A stretch of DNA of 64,000 nt from Mobiluncus curtisii subsp. curtisii ATCC 35241 (GCF_000146285.1 NZ_GL385912.1:1534336-1598335); one strand, 5' to 3'. Positions 27,034 to 38,215 are shown, numbered from the stretch's first letter. Numbers and translations are program-made. Notes: a model not told the origin generated them from the letters alone.

Positions 27034-28626
27034 ATGGATGTTAATTGGACAATGACGACCCCGGTCCTGGTGGTTGGTTCTGGGGCGGCGGGTTTGAGCG
27101 CCGTAATCAACCTGGTTTTTGCCGGGGTCGATTGCGTACTGGTGACGAAAAGTGACCTCACCGCCAGTTCTACCGACTGGGCACAAGGGGGGTTGGCTGC
27201 GGTTTGGGACCAGCGAGACACTCCTGCAGCCCACTATGAAGACACCATTGTGGCGGGGGCGGGCTTGTGCAGCCAGACGGCAGTGCGCACCTTGGTCCAG
27301 GAAGCCCCGCGCGCCCTGCAATGGATGATGCGGATTGGAGCGCGTTTTGACCGTAACGCAGCCGGGGAAATCGACCTCCACCTGGAAGGAGGGCATTCCG
27401 CGCGGCGTATCCTGCACTCCAATGGGGATGCTTCGGGTCATGAAATCGAGATTACGCTGGCGAAAAATGTTGCCGCTATGGACGGTGCGACCTGGGACAC
27501 CGGCGGACAAGGTGAACTGAAAGTCCTGGAAGACTGCGAGTTGTGTGATGTCCTGGTCGATGAGAAGGGTCGAGCCTGCGGCGCTACAGTGCGGGATTCT
27601 CGGCGCGGATTCGGGGTAGTTTCAGCTTTTGCGGTGATTCTCGCTACCGGCGGAATCGGTCAGTTGTGGAATGCGACGACGAACCCCGAAGTCGTTAACG
27701 GGGCGGGTTTAGCAGCGGCGTTGCGTGCCGGAGCGATTGGACGCGACCTTGAATTCATGCAGTTCCATCCCACCATTTTTGTACCGCCCGTTAAAGTTAA
27801 GGGCGACCGAGGGGTACTTGTGTCCGAAGCAGTACGCGGGGAAGGTGCTGTTCTGGTGGACGGGCAGGGAAATCGGATTATGCGCGGGGTTCACCCACAA
27901 GAGGACCTAGCGCCGCGGGACATAGTCTCGGCAGCAGAACAGGAATATATGGTGGCTCACGGCTTGGATCACCTGTACCTGGATGCCACCAGTTTCGGGA
28001 CTCAGAAATGGAAAGAAATGTTCCCCACCATCTATGAGCTGGTTTCCAGTCGCGGGGTGGACCCCATTACTGAGCCTATCCCGGTTCGCCCCGGAGCTCA
28101 CTACTATTGCGGCGGAATCGCGGCCACCATGAGCGGTCAAACGAACGTGGCAGGACTCTATGCCATTGGGGAAGTGGCGTGTACCGGAGTGCAGGGTGCG
28201 AACCGCTTGGCGTCGAACTCCCTGACAGAGGCCCTGGTGATGGGCAGTTTAGTCGCCCAGCAGCTGGCGGAAGTGGACTTGCCGCAGCTGCGTCGGTGCC
28301 CGGTGGCGAAACCGGCAGCGATTCCTCAGCCGGTAGAAATTGCGCCCCCGATACTGGAACAGATCCAGGAAATCATGAGTCGCGACGTCTATGTGCTGCG
28401 CGACCGCGCTGGTTTGCAGCGGGCGCAGCATGAGCTGGAGAAACTGTCTCCCCATGCTACGCTGGTAGCCCGTGCCCTGGTAGCATCGGCCTGGGCACGA
28501 GAAGAATCCCGCGGTACCCATCGGCGGACGGATTTCCCGCACCGTCGCGAGGAATGGCGCCGACACCTGGATGTGCAGCTGGGTCCGGACGGAACTTCCC
28601 TGGAAGTCAGTGTGACTCCAGTTTGA
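27034..28626 (+). CDS. nadB: L-aspartate oxidase
   Basis: FAD enzyme that oxidises L-aspartate to iminoaspartate for NadA. FAD-binding motif VVGSGAAGLSAV is at the N-terminus, DWAQGGLAAV and the active-site segment GGHSARRILH follow, and HYYCGGI and GANRLASNSLTEA lie in the C-terminal half; all are typical of NadB. The length is about 530 residues. GTG at 27016 and ATG at 27034 and 27052 are all in frame; 27034 is preferred because GGGG lies 10 bases upstream, but the site is weak. It follows nadA within 20 bases, which suggests coupling. Confidence 0.93.
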   Translation: MDVNWTMTTPVLVVGSGAAGLSAVINLVFAGVDCVLVTKSDLTASSTDWAQGGLAAVWDQRDTPAAHYEDTIVAGAGLCSQTAVRTLVQEAPRALQWMMRIGARFDRNAAGEIDLHLEGGHSARRILHSNGDASGHEIEITLAKNVAAMDGATWDTGGQGELKVLEDCELCDVLVDEKGRACGATVRDSRRGFGVVSAFAVILATGGIGQLWNATTNPEVVNGAGLAAALRAGAIGRDLEFMQFHPTIFVPPVKVKGDRGVLVSEAVRGEGAVLVDGQGNRIMRGVHPQEDLAPRDIVSAAEQEYMVAHGLDHLYLDATSFGTQKWKEMFPTIYELVSSRGVDPITEPIPVRPGAHYYCGGIAATMSGQTNVAGLYAIGEVACTGVQGANRLASNSLTEALVMGSLVAQQLAEVDLPQLRRCPVAKPAAIPQPVEIAPPILEQIQEIMSRDVYVLRDRAGLQRAQHELEKLSPHATLVARALVASAWAREESRGTHRRTDFPHRREEWRRHLDVQLGPDGTSLEVSVTPV

Positions 28627-28666
28627 GCCCCAGGCGTGAGCCAGACATAGAAGGAAAGAGGGAACG

Positions 28667-29581
28667 ATGTTACCGCCAGAAATCGCCAGCGCTTTAGCGG
28701 CAGCGAAGTTGGATTCGCGCCAGGTCGCAGACTTTATCGAGGCAACTCTAGATGAAGATTTGGCGTATGGACCGGACGTCACCACGGATGCCATTTTTGA
28801 TGACACACTCACCCTCCAAGCTCGGATGGTGGCTCGTGCGTCGGGGTGCCTGGCTGGGGTTCCGGTTGCTGCCGCGGTACCTTTCGTGTTGGCGCAAAAG
28901 ACCGGTGCCTCGACTCCGCAGGTCGCGATGCGCCGTCAGGACGGGGAACGGGTCGAGCCAGGCGATGTCATTTTAGAGATAACTGCTGGTGCCAGGACTA
29001 TGCTGACCGCCGAAAGAACCCTGTTGAACCTAGCCAGTCAGCTCAGCGGTGTGGCGACCGCGGTGGCAGCTTATGTCGATGCGATTGCTGCTGCCTCCGA
29101 CGAGAGTGGAACGACAGGTACAAAAGCGCGGGTGCGTGATACCCGAAAGACGATTCCTGGAATGCGCGTGCTGCAAAAGTACGCGGTGCGCTGTGGTGGC
29201 GGAGAAAATCATCGGATGGGGCTGGGGGATGCGGCACTCATCAAAGACAACCACATTGCCGCAGCCGGTTCGCTGACGGCGGCAGTGCGGGCAGTACGGG
29301 CATATGCTCCCCAGATACCTTTGGAAGTCGAATGTGACACTTTGGAACAGGTTCGGGAGGCGACGAATCTGGGGGTAGGGCTGATTCTGCTGGATAATAT
29401 GAACCCGGAAACCATGACTAAAGCGGTGGCGATTGCCGCCCCGCACGGAGTGAAAACCGAGGCTAGCGGGGGCTTGACACTGCGTGATGCGGCAGCGACG
29501 GTCGCCAGCGGAGTGGACTTTATCTCCGTGGGAGCCCTCACGCATAGTGCCCCCATTCTCGATTTAGCCTTGGATATGTAG
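28667..29581 (+). CDS. nadC: Nicotinate-nucleotide pyrophosphorylase (carboxylating)
   Basis: Converts quinolinate and phosphoribosyl pyrophosphate to nicotinate mononucleotide, the last step of the pathway encoded here. Family motifs are [51 protein letters not shown] and EASGGLTL. The 304 residues are slightly more than the usual 280-290, due to an acidic-neutral insertion around residue 145. GGAAAGAGGGA lies upstream of ATG at 28667. Confidence 0.95.
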   Translation: MLPPEIASALAAAKLDSRQVADFIEATLDEDLAYGPDVTTDAIFDDTLTLQARMVARASGCLAGVPVAAAVPFVLAQKTGASTPQVAMRRQDGERVEPGDVILEITAGARTMLTAERTLLNLASQLSGVATAVAAYVDAIAAASDESGTTGTKARVRDTRKTIPGMRVLQKYAVRCGGGENHRMGLGDAALIKDNHIAAAGSLTAAVRAVRAYAPQIPLEVECDTLEQVREATNLGVGLILLDNMNPETMTKAVAIAAPHGVKTEASGGLTLRDAAATVASGVDFISVGALTHSAPILDLALDM

Positions 29582-29591
29582 GGAGCAGGCG

Positions 29592-30290
29592 ATGCAAACA
29601 GGAGAGGAACGGAGTGGATTGGAGCGGATTATGTCCCCGGACTGGGCGCAAGTTATGGCTCCTGTGGAGGGGCAGATTCACGCCATGGGAGATTTCCTAC
29701 GCGCTGAGCTGGCGGCGGGGCGGGGGTACTTTCCGGCTGGAGAAAATGTATTTCATGCCTTTCAGTACCCCTTGGAGCGGGTAAAAGTCCTGATTGTGGG
29801 GCAAGATCCCTATCCCACCCCCGGTCATGCCATGGGACTGTCGTTTTCTGTAATGCCCGGTACAGAAATTCCCCGTTCACTGGTAAATATTTTTAAAGAA
29901 CTGCACCAAGATTTAGGTTTGCCCTTACCGACTTCGGGAGACTTGCGACCTTGGGCTGAACAGGGAGTAATGCTGCTAAACCGGGCTTTGACCGTACAGC
30001 CGGGGAAACCTGCCTCTCACCGGGGTCGGGGCTGGGAAGCCATTACTGAGTTCGCCATCCGGGAACTTGCTAACCATCACGCCGCGCAAGGGCTGCCACT
30101 GGTCGCGATTCTGTGGGGTGCCGATGCACGTAGGACCAAAGAGTTCATGCCCCATGTGCCCTGTCTGGAATCTGTCCACCCCTCCCCGCTCTCAGCGTCA
30201 CGAGGGTTCTTTGGTTCCCGTCCCTTTTCTCGAGCCAACGAACTGCTGGTGGCGCAGAGTGGTCAGCCGGTGGATTGGCGCCTGCCCTGA
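29592..30290 (+). CDS. ung: Uracil-DNA glycosylase, family 1
   Basis: Removes uracil from DNA in base excision repair. The water-activating motif [18 protein letters not shown] and the C-terminal HPSPLSA loop are intact. The length is 232 residues. ATG at 29592 has GGGAG 6 bases upstream and starts 10 bases after nadC ends, so ung is probably co-transcribed with the NAD genes. The first 14 residues are variable, and ATG at 29631 could be an alternative start. Confidence 0.94.
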   Translation: MQTGEERSGLERIMSPDWAQVMAPVEGQIHAMGDFLRAELAAGRGYFPAGENVFHAFQYPLERVKVLIVGQDPYPTPGHAMGLSFSVMPGTEIPRSLVNIFKELHQDLGLPLPTSGDLRPWAEQGVMLLNRALTVQPGKPASHRGRGWEAITEFAIRELANHHAAQGLPLVAILWGADARRTKEFMPHVPCLESVHPSPLSASRGFFGSRPFSRANELLVAQSGQPVDWRLP

Positions 30291-30371
30291 GTCCGCCGGT
30301 CTGGAATCCATTTTTCGTTACTTTCCGTAGGGTTAACGGCGTGGGAACAGCCTGAAAACTACGGTAATCCA

Positions 30372-30383
30372 TAAGCTAGACAC
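30372..30383 (+). promoter_or_regulatory. -10 box of a probably leaderless transcript
   Basis: TAAGCT (30372-30377) ends 6 bases before the GTG start at 30384, with no ribosome-binding sequence between. Confidence 0.45.
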
Positions 30384-31010
30384 GTGGACGAAGCACGATA
30401 CCCCGAGGATGAATTCGACCGTATTGGCAAAAACTTACCCCAGGGCGCTCACCGGCCTGGTCAGCCCTGGTGGCACGGTTTCTTGCCTTTTGTCATCGTG
30501 ATTATTGCTGCGCCCTTGCTGGCTTGGGCCATGCTGCTCCTAATTGGGTCGCATCCCTCAACTGCTAATGATGCGGCGGGTAAGCCGCCAACGAGTCAAA
30601 CCCCAAACGCTGTGGCGACGCCAAGCCCTTCTGAAACCGAGAAACCTAGCAAAAAGCCCGCGGAAAGTGCCGCACCCAGCGAGGAGCCGACTCAAACCAC
30701 CCCGCCCACCGCCGAAACAAAGACCGAGCCTCGTGCGGCTGATAAAACTATCACCGTGAGCGTCTTGAACGCTTCGGGAATCAACGGTCTGGCAGCAAAA
30801 GTTAAAGACAAAGTAGCCGCGGATGGCTTCACAAAAGTATCCGCAGAGAACTTCCAAGGCACTAAGCCCTCGGCAAACACCATCTATTACCCCGCTGACC
30901 ACGAAGCGGAAGCACGCGAGATGCAACGGATTTTGAATATCGACATGATTGTGCCTAAAGACGGTGCGCAGACGGTGCAAATCGTGCTGGTGAGTAGGCT
31001 CAAAGGGTAG
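30384..31010 (+). CDS. Membrane-anchored LytR C-terminal domain protein
   Basis: A 208-residue protein with a short cytoplasmic N-terminus, one membrane segment at about residues 32-54 and a Pro/Thr/Ser/Glu-rich linker (about 60-115). A C-terminal LytR_C domain opens with [15 protein letters not shown] and ends near [12 protein letters not shown]. LytR_C domains occur at the ends of LytR-CpsA-Psr proteins and alone in many actinobacteria, and are thought to act at the cell wall. The catalytic LCP domain is absent. The function is unknown beyond that. Confidence 0.8.
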   Translation: MDEARYPEDEFDRIGKNLPQGAHRPGQPWWHGFLPFVIVIIAAPLLAWAMLLLIGSHPSTANDAAGKPPTSQTPNAVATPSPSETEKPSKKPAESAAPSEEPTQTTPPTAETKTEPRAADKTITVSVLNASGINGLAAKVKDKVAADGFTKVSAENFQGTKPSANTIYYPADHEAEAREMQRILNIDMIVPKDGAQTVQIVLVSRLKG

Positions 31011-31061
31011 CCTGACGGAGCATTTTGCGCAGCCTCACGGTGTGAACTCAGAAATTTAAAA

Positions 31062-31088
31062 CTTGCACTCTCGGTGTGAGAGTGCCAA
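31062..31088. promoter_or_regulatory. CIRCE element 1 (HrcA operator)
   Basis: CTTGCACTC, 9 bases, GAGTGCCAA: a close match to the consensus TTAGCACTC-N9-GAGTGCTAA. HrcA represses chaperonin genes through this site. Confidence 0.85.
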
Positions 31089-31095
31089 GATTGAG

Positions 31096-31122
31096 TTAGC
31101 ACTCTCAATGTTAGAGTGACAA
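31096..31122. promoter_or_regulatory. CIRCE element 2 (HrcA operator)
   Basis: TTAGCACTC, 9 bases, GAGTGACAA. The left arm is a perfect consensus half-site. It lies 7 bases after element 1, about 110 bases before groL. Confidence 0.9.
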
Positions 31123-31232
31123 GTTGGTGAATGAGGCTGCAGGTCGCGCGGAGACGTGAACCGCCACAACCCCAGCCGTCCGTCGCGGGCATTCGCCGCA
31201 CATGAACCTTATAAAAGCGGAGGTTGTAATAA

Positions 31233-32861
<1,629 letters not shown>

Positions 32862-32895
32862 GCCAGTAGGCAACTGCTCGAGTTTTCATAACTTT

Positions 32896-32941
32896 CATCG
32901 GGGCGATTCCTGCTTTTGCGGGAGTCGCCCCGATGGATTTT
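32896..32941 (+). terminator. Terminator after groL
   Basis: A 15-base-pair stem (32896-32910 with 32921-32935, one G-T pair) and a 10-base loop are followed by GATTTTA. Confidence 0.85.
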
Positions 32942-33240
32942 ATGAGTCCGTCATCCGTAAAACCACGGCGGTGGGGGGACAGCTTCGGGTTGCTACCGAG
33001 AAAATATAGGTGAGTATGTCATTACAAAGATTTGAACAATACCCGGAAAAAACCTTGAAATATACGCAAAAACTCCGAAAAAAGTCCTAATGAAAACTGA
33101 GGGGTTCCCGATAAATCAATTAGAGGTTACAATGTTAAGTAACAGCCGCAAGGATTTCTCGGTTTGGAACCTGGGAAAATCGTGTGGTGAGGGGCTGGGA
33201 AAACCCTGGAAATAGGAATTCGAAACTGAGGCAGGACGCG
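32942..33240. other. Intergenic region between groL and a small exported protein gene
   Basis: AT-rich, no gene seen. TACAAT at 33128-33133 could be a -10 box for the next gene, but no convincing -35 box is present. Confidence 0.4.
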
Positions 33241-33783
33241 ATGAAAAAGTTTTTGGTTACAGCAACGGCGCTGATGCTGGGATTGGCTTTTGCCCCGGCT
33301 GCATACGCTGAGAATTTGTCTACCCCGAGCGCATCCGGAGACTCCGCTGGCACGGTTATGCAGCACGTGAATCTGGATTCAATGCCCTCTGGTGCTTCCA
33401 ATGTAGTGGTCAATCCCTCATCCCCCGCACCCACCGCTCCCTCCACTGCCGAACTGAACACAGGCGGCAGTGATGTAGATGTCCCGGCTGGACCTGAGGT
33501 CATGTACCCACAGGCTCCTGCCTCCGTTGCTAACGCGGAACCTCAGATTCACGCTAATGTGGCTCCCCAGGCTCCTGCCAATGCCAACGGACAAGCCAAG
33601 ACCTCCATCTCGGCAATCAACGCGAATGCGCCACAAGCCTTTGTGTCCTCCCCGATTAAATCGGTTCCTGGTGTGGTTTCTTTCGTCTTTATCATGCTGC
33701 TGTGTGTGGGAGCTGGAGTGGCGGCTGCGGTCGTAATCTCGTTTGTCACCGGCAAGAAAATCAACTTGGGTCTGAACCGCTAA
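33241..33783 (+). CDS. Small exported, membrane-anchored protein of unknown function
   Basis: 180 residues. The N-terminus is a clear signal peptide (two lysines, hydrophobic core, cleavage likely after AYA near residue 23). The central 110 residues are low-complexity, rich in Ala, Pro, Asn, Ser and Val. A hydrophobic segment at about 141-165 is followed by a short basic tail, so the protein should be held in the membrane with its middle outside. ATG at 33241 has GAGGCAGGA upstream; the frame is open from 33184 but without an RBS. No family was recognised. A perfect terminator follows. Confidence 0.7.
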   Translation: MKKFLVTATALMLGLAFAPAAYAENLSTPSASGDSAGTVMQHVNLDSMPSGASNVVVNPSSPAPTAPSTAELNTGGSDVDVPAGPEVMYPQAPASVANAEPQIHANVAPQAPANANGQAKTSISAINANAPQAFVSSPIKSVPGVVSFVFIMLLCVGAGVAAAVVISFVTGKKINLGLNR

Positions 33784-33822
33784 ACACAAACAGCGTCCGA
33801 CCTTACGAACTTCATAAAATGT

Positions 33823-33865
33823 TGAGAACTGAGAGACTTTGCGAGTCTCTCAGTTCTCAGTTTTG
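33823..33865 (+). terminator. Terminator after the small exported protein gene
   Basis: Arms 33823-33838 and 33844-33859 are a perfect 16-bp match with a 5-base loop, followed by GTTTTGGG. It may also serve the convergent WXG100 gene. Confidence 0.85.
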
Positions 33866-33891
33866 GGTATTTTGGTTTGTTCCAAAGATTT

Positions 33892-34182
33892 TTAGGCTCC
33901 GGCAAACAGCGCGGTAGCATTCGATTCCGCTTCAGCATAGTTCGCGGAGGCAGTATCTAGCTGTATACCAATCTGGCGAAGGTTATCCTCCACGGTAGCT
34001 TGGGTGGCGCGCCATTGAGCTGCTAGTGCCGCAAAAGCGCCGGACGCGGCACCGGTCCACGACTCTTGCAGAGTAGTCAGATTTGCCATCATCGCAGAAA
34101 CCTGGGCGCTAACTTCCTCAGCGCAGGCACGGGTTTGGGCGCCGGCGGCAGCTACAGCATCGCTATCGACTTGAAATTGCAT
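33892..34182 (-). CDS. WXG100 family protein (ESAT-6-like)
   Basis: A 96-residue helical hairpin protein with the turn motif SWTGAASG in the middle and a small-residue-rich C-terminal helix, typical of type VII secretion substrates. ATG at 34182 has AAAGGA 6 bases upstream; ATG at 34206 is in frame but less likely. No EccC or other secretion gene lies in the window, so this is an orphan copy that would depend on a secretion system elsewhere or act as a dimer with another WXG100 protein. Confidence 0.85.
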   Translation of the reverse strand: MQFQVDSDAVAAAGAQTRACAEEVSAQVSAMMANLTTLQESWTGAASGAFAALAAQWRATQATVEDNLRQIGIQLDTASANYAEAESNATALFAGA

Positions 34183-34330
34183 GGTGATTCCTTTCGTTTG
34201 AAACACTTAAAGCGCGGGAAAACCAAACTTTGGTTTTCGCACTCTCAAACTAAGGCAAGAGAAGTCAGCAGCCCAGATACAAAAAAATTACCTGTGGAAA
34301 ACTCCGAAATCGTACTCCCTGTGGAAAACC

Positions 34331-35347
34331 CTATTCCTCCACGTCAGAAAGGGGTTTCAGACCGACTTCAGCGGGTTTAAGTGCTTTCATGACCATCGTG
34401 TCCATAGCTTCAGCGACGTTTTCGAGGGTCGATCCCAAATCTGCTTCGTCCGGAGGTGCATAAGGATTGACTTCGTCCGGTTCATCCGTATCTTCCGAAT
34501 CCTGGTCCCGCGGAGCTGCTTCGGGCAACTCTCCGGTTTCGGGTTTGGTGGCAGTTTTCACCGGAGTGCCCTCCCTTGGGGTAGGCAGCATATCCGAAGT
34601 AGGTGCTGTTTCAGGAATCGCGCCGGTTTGAATAGCTGGCTCAGCCCCAGTACCAGCAATGTCCAATCCAGTAGTGCCGGTCTTTTCCAGACGTTCCAAT
34701 TCTGCTCTCAGATTTTCGCGAGCCTGTTCTTCCCAACCCGCAGCGCCGTGAGTCCAAAAAAGTTGTGGGCGGCTCAGCAGGTTGCCGATGATTGTGGATC
34801 TGGCAGAAATAAAGCGAGCTTCATCGTAGGCAGCGTACTCACGGCGAATGTCCCGCAGGTATTCCAGATACTCTTGAGGATCCGCTGCTAAAACGCATAA
34901 ATCCGCGTCTGAGAGCACTTGGGCATCAATGTCTTCAACTGCTTGATGGCGATATAAACCTCGGATGAGGTCCGTAATTTTTTCAATCCGGGCTTCACCA
35001 ACGCCCAACTCAGCCAAAGAATCGGCAGCATAATCAGCTGAACCCAGCACATCCAGTCCCGCTTCACCGCGCTCTACTGCTGCTTCGGAAACATCAAAAA
35101 TCGCACCGTGATACCACACTGCCAAACGGATAGCTTCCACGTCACGAGCCTGTTCGCTGAGAATATCGACGTTTTCCAGTGTGGTTTTGAGATATTCAAG
35201 ATTATGAAAATGGCGCTCCGGAGCCATCCACCGCTGCGCCAACTCAGTGCCTACGGATTCGGCTACATCTCGTGGCGCCGTACCGCCTTCTGCGGCAACA
35301 GAACGGGCAAAACCCGTCAATAACCAAGCCGGTATTTTCTCGGCCAT
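34331..35347 (-). CDS. HD-superfamily-like predicted metal-dependent hydrolase (COG4339 type)
   Basis: The N-terminal 210 residues resemble COG4339 proteins: a W-x-x-PERHFHNLEYL segment, the motif AVWYHGAIFD and an acidic DADLCVLA segment, giving spaced His and Asp residues that could bind metal. The last 110 residues are a low-complexity acidic Pro/Thr/Glu tail. Substrate and role are unknown. ATG at 35347 with GAGGA upstream is chosen; ATG codons at 35353 and 35386 are in frame. The total is 338 residues, of which only the first two thirds look like a folded domain. Confidence 0.65.
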   Translation of the reverse strand: MAEKIPAWLLTGFARSVAAEGGTAPRDVAESVGTELAQRWMAPERHFHNLEYLKTTLENVDILSEQARDVEAIRLAVWYHGAIFDVSEAAVERGEAGLDVLGSADYAADSLAELGVGEARIEKITDLIRGLYRHQAVEDIDAQVLSDADLCVLAADPQEYLEYLRDIRREYAAYDEARFISARSTIIGNLLSRPQLFWTHGAAGWEEQARENLRAELERLEKTGTTGLDIAGTGAEPAIQTGAIPETAPTSDMLPTPREGTPVKTATKPETGELPEAAPRDQDSEDTDEPDEVNPYAPPDEADLGSTLENVAEAMDTMVMKALKPAEVGLKPLSDVEE

Positions 35348-35496
35348 ACACATCATCCTCTGTCCGCTTGGGGAAACCCAAAGCAACCTACAAAGTATAT
35401 CTGTTTCTTTCGGTACTAACGACTTTCCTTAAAAAACCAAAGCTCCAGACAATAACTCCCGCGCTCTCAATGGCATCGGCGGGGAAAAACCCTCAC

Positions 35497-37419
35497 TTAA
35501 GCGGAGCGCGGCGGGGGCGGGGGTGGGGGTGCAACTGTTGGTTTGGGAACGGGCTTAGCCACAGGTCGCGAGGGCGGTGCCACGGGGGGAGTTGGTGGCA
35601 CAACGGGACTCGGCACGGTGGGTCGAGCCACTGGGGGAGTCGGTCTTGCGGCAGGAACAGCCTTCGTGTTTACTCCGGGCACACCCCGCGATCGGGATGC
35701 ACTAGCGGTAGATTGCGCCGCGGAGAGCTGACGGGAGTTTTCCTTGGAGCTGGAGACCTTATTGATTGCGGCAGCAGCGGCAGCGAATTTCGCGGCTGGG
35801 GTATTCTTGTTTTCTCCTTCAGCATCCACGTGTGAGGCTTGGCAGGGCAGCTTAATCCTCACCGTGGCACCACCGCCGGGAGTCTGGAGCATCGCCACCG
35901 TACCGTTATGAGCCGAAACGATACCGGAAACGATAGCCAAACCCAGACCGGTTCCGCCGGTGGTCCGCACTCGTGACGTGTCAGAACGATAGAAACGTTC
36001 AAAGACCTTTTTGGCGTCTTCTGGGGCCACGCCCGGACCGTGGTCACGAATCTCTAAGACGGCGCATCGTTGGAAAGCTGGAATCTTTGAAGCCACGGCA
36101 TTCTTAATAGGAGCTCCCGTTTCGTCGGGCCACATGTGGTATCCCACCACCACCTCGACGGGAGTGTTTGCCGGAGTATGCTGGCGCACGTTAGTTAACA
36201 AATTGGTGATGACCTGGGAAATCTTTTCCGCATCCACGGTTGCGTAGACACTGTAAACTTCCTCCAGCGTCTCATCTTCCATGTTCAGCAGCTGCAAATC
36301 GCGTTCCGGATCCAGCACCGCCATATCCGACAGAGAGTTCCGCGCCAAAGCTGTAATATCGGTGCGCTCGAACGTCATCGGACGATGTTCATCCAACCTC
36401 GCCAAAGTCAGCAAGTCTTGCACCATGTTGCCCATGCGGGTGGCCTCAGACTCGATGCGTGCCATGACTTCTGCCTGACGCTCCGGACCCACACCGCCCA
36501 TCCGCGACAGCTCCGCGTAACCGCGAATTGCAGCGGTGGGGGTACGCAACTCGTGGGATGCATCAGAGACAAAACGCCGCATCTTACGTTCGGACAATTC
36601 CACGGCAGAGAACGCTTGTTCCAGGTTGGAAAGCATCACGTTCAAAGAATTCGCCAGGGATCCCACTTCGGTGGTGTTGGGAGCTTTCTTAACACGTTGC
36701 GTCAAATCTCCAGCCGCAATCTTGTTCGCAACTCCTTCAATCTCATGCAGAGGTCGGAAAGCTCTTCCTACCAGGTAGTTTGTCATCAAAGTGCCGACAA
36801 TGGCGATGATCAATGTCGAGATTGTGATGGTAAACATAATGGCTTGCAGCATATTACTCTGCGGAGTCATAGACAGACCAACAGTCGCGGCTCCCGCGAC
36901 CTTCCCCTGTGAAGTCAGCAAAATCGACAACACCCGCCACTTTTGACCGGATTTGGTCGACGGAACCGTCGTTCCGGGCATGACCAGGGAAGATGAGTTA
37001 CTTATTGTGGGAATATCAGCTTTTTTCGGCAAGTATTGACGCTGTGGAATGCCCGACTTACTCTTCGTAGACGGGGTGATAAATTCACGATCCGGACGGT
37101 GCATCGAGCCCACAAACTGCACGTATATGTAGTAATCGCTGGGCATATTGTTGGAAAACACCGTAGTGTCCGAAAGGTTCGCGGCGTTGGGACCCATCAC
37201 TCTAGCTGCCGCGGAAAGCTGGGCGTCCTGCTGGCTGGTCAGATACGACGAAAGTGACAGCACCGTTACGGTGCCAGCTAAGGACAGCGCCGCGACCAAG
37301 GCGACTGCAAAAATTATGGTCAGTCGCGTGGCCAAGGCCAGGGAGATCCACAGTTTCCCTATTCCACGCACTTGCCACTCCTCATCTGACTTGGGTGCCT
37401 CCTTGAAAACCCGACTCAT
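35497..37419 (-). CDS. Two-component sensor histidine kinase
   Basis: A 640-residue membrane kinase. Membrane segments lie near 30-56 and 193-216, with an extracellular sensor part between them, then HAMP and HisKA with the phosphorylated histidine H289 in SDASHELRTP. The ATPase domain has NLLTNVRQHT, DHGPGVAPED and GGTGLGLAIVSG. The domain order matches actinobacterial OmpR-partner kinases (TrcS, PrrB or MprB-like). The last 95 residues are a Pro/Ala/Val-rich tail ending in a run of eight prolines, unusual for this family. The gene is 76 bases downstream of its response regulator in the same direction. The signal is unknown. Confidence 0.9.
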   Translation of the reverse strand: MSRVFKEAPKSDEEWQVRGIGKLWISLALATRLTIIFAVALVAALSLAGTVTVLSLSSYLTSQQDAQLSAAARVMGPNAANLSDTTVFSNNMPSDYYIYVQFVGSMHRPDREFITPSTKSKSGIPQRQYLPKKADIPTISNSSSLVMPGTTVPSTKSGQKWRVLSILLTSQGKVAGAATVGLSMTPQSNMLQAIMFTITISTLIIAIVGTLMTNYLVGRAFRPLHEIEGVANKIAAGDLTQRVKKAPNTTEVGSLANSLNVMLSNLEQAFSAVELSERKMRRFVSDASHELRTPTAAIRGYAELSRMGGVGPERQAEVMARIESEATRMGNMVQDLLTLARLDEHRPMTFERTDITALARNSLSDMAVLDPERDLQLLNMEDETLEEVYSVYATVDAEKISQVITNLLTNVRQHTPANTPVEVVVGYHMWPDETGAPIKNAVASKIPAFQRCAVLEIRDHGPGVAPEDAKKVFERFYRSDTSRVRTTGGTGLGLAIVSGIVSAHNGTVAMLQTPGGGATVRIKLPCQASHVDAEGENKNTPAAKFAAAAAAINKVSSSKENSRQLSAAQSTASASRSRGVPGVNTKAVPAARPTPPVARPTVPSPVVPPTPPVAPPSRPVAKPVPKPTVAPPPPPPPRSA

Positions 37420-37495
37420 TCCACCAGACGGCAGAGAAATGATTTACCCCGCCTCGTATTCTCATATCGCAACGGCGGCAGTAAACCGCTGATAA

Positions 37496-38215
37496 TTACT
37501 CGTTGGGATCGCGTAACAGGTAACCGACACCACGACGGGTTTGGATGAGCGAAGGCGGAATACTGCCAGTCTCGTCAGGGGCATCAAGTTTGCGTCGCAG
37601 GTAGGAAATGTAAGATTCAACGATGGCAGCGTCACCCTCCCAATCGTATTCCCACACGTGATCGAGGATTTGGGTCTTTGAAACCACACGACCTTCGTTC
37701 ACCATTAGGTAACGCAACAGTTTGAACTCGGTGGGGGAGAGGTCGATGAGACGCCCGCCCCGATGCACCTCGTAGAGGTTGTCATCCAGCTCCAGGTCAG
37801 CCACGCGCAGCAGGGGTTGTTCCACCGCGGACCGCTTCGTGCGACGCAAGATAGCGTTGATACGCGCCACGACTTCCTCTAGACCGAAAGGCTTGGTGAC
37901 GTAGTCGTCTCCGCCAGCCTGCAGACCTTCGACCTTATCGCGCATGTCATCCTTGGCGGTCAGGAACAAAATTGGCATATCAATTCCGGAAGCACGCAGC
38001 TTTCGAGTCACGGTAAAGCCGTCCATATCGGGCAACATGACATCCAAAATGACCAAATCGGGTTTCTCCGTTGTGGCCAGGCGCAAAGCCTCGGTGCCAT
38101 CCCCGGCGCTTAAGACATCGTATCCCGCAAAACGCAGGGAGGATGCCAAAAGATCGCGAATATTAGGTTCGTCATCCACGACCAAAAGTCGTGCTTCGCT
38201 CACTGCAGGTTCCAT
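37496..38215 (-). CDS. OmpR-family response regulator
   Basis: The receiver domain (about 8-120) has acidic pocket VVDDE, phosphorylation site D58 in LVILDVMLPD, a T-A pair in FLTAKDD and lysine in VTKPFG. A C-terminal winged-helix DNA-binding domain follows (LSPTEFKLLRYL to RRGVGYLL). GAGG lies 6 bases before ATG at 38215; ATG at 38221 directly abuts that site and is less likely. It pairs with the histidine kinase gene that follows. Confidence 0.93.
   Translation of the reverse strand: MEPAVSEARLLVVDDEPNIRDLLASSLRFAGYDVLSAGDGTEALRLATTEKPDLVILDVMLPDMDGFTVTRKLRASGIDMPILFLTAKDDMRDKVEGLQAGGDDYVTKPFGLEEVVARINAILRRTKRSAVEQPLLRVADLELDDNLYEVHRGGRLIDLSPTEFKLLRYLMVNEGRVVSKTQILDHVWEYDWEGDAAIVESYISYLRRKLDAPDETGSIPPSLIQTRRGVGYLLRDPNE

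Noticed and set aside
26299-27510. 403-codon open frame antisense to nadA and nadB
   Set aside because: It is the mirror of two well-identified enzymes and its translation is rich in His, Arg and Gly without domain features.
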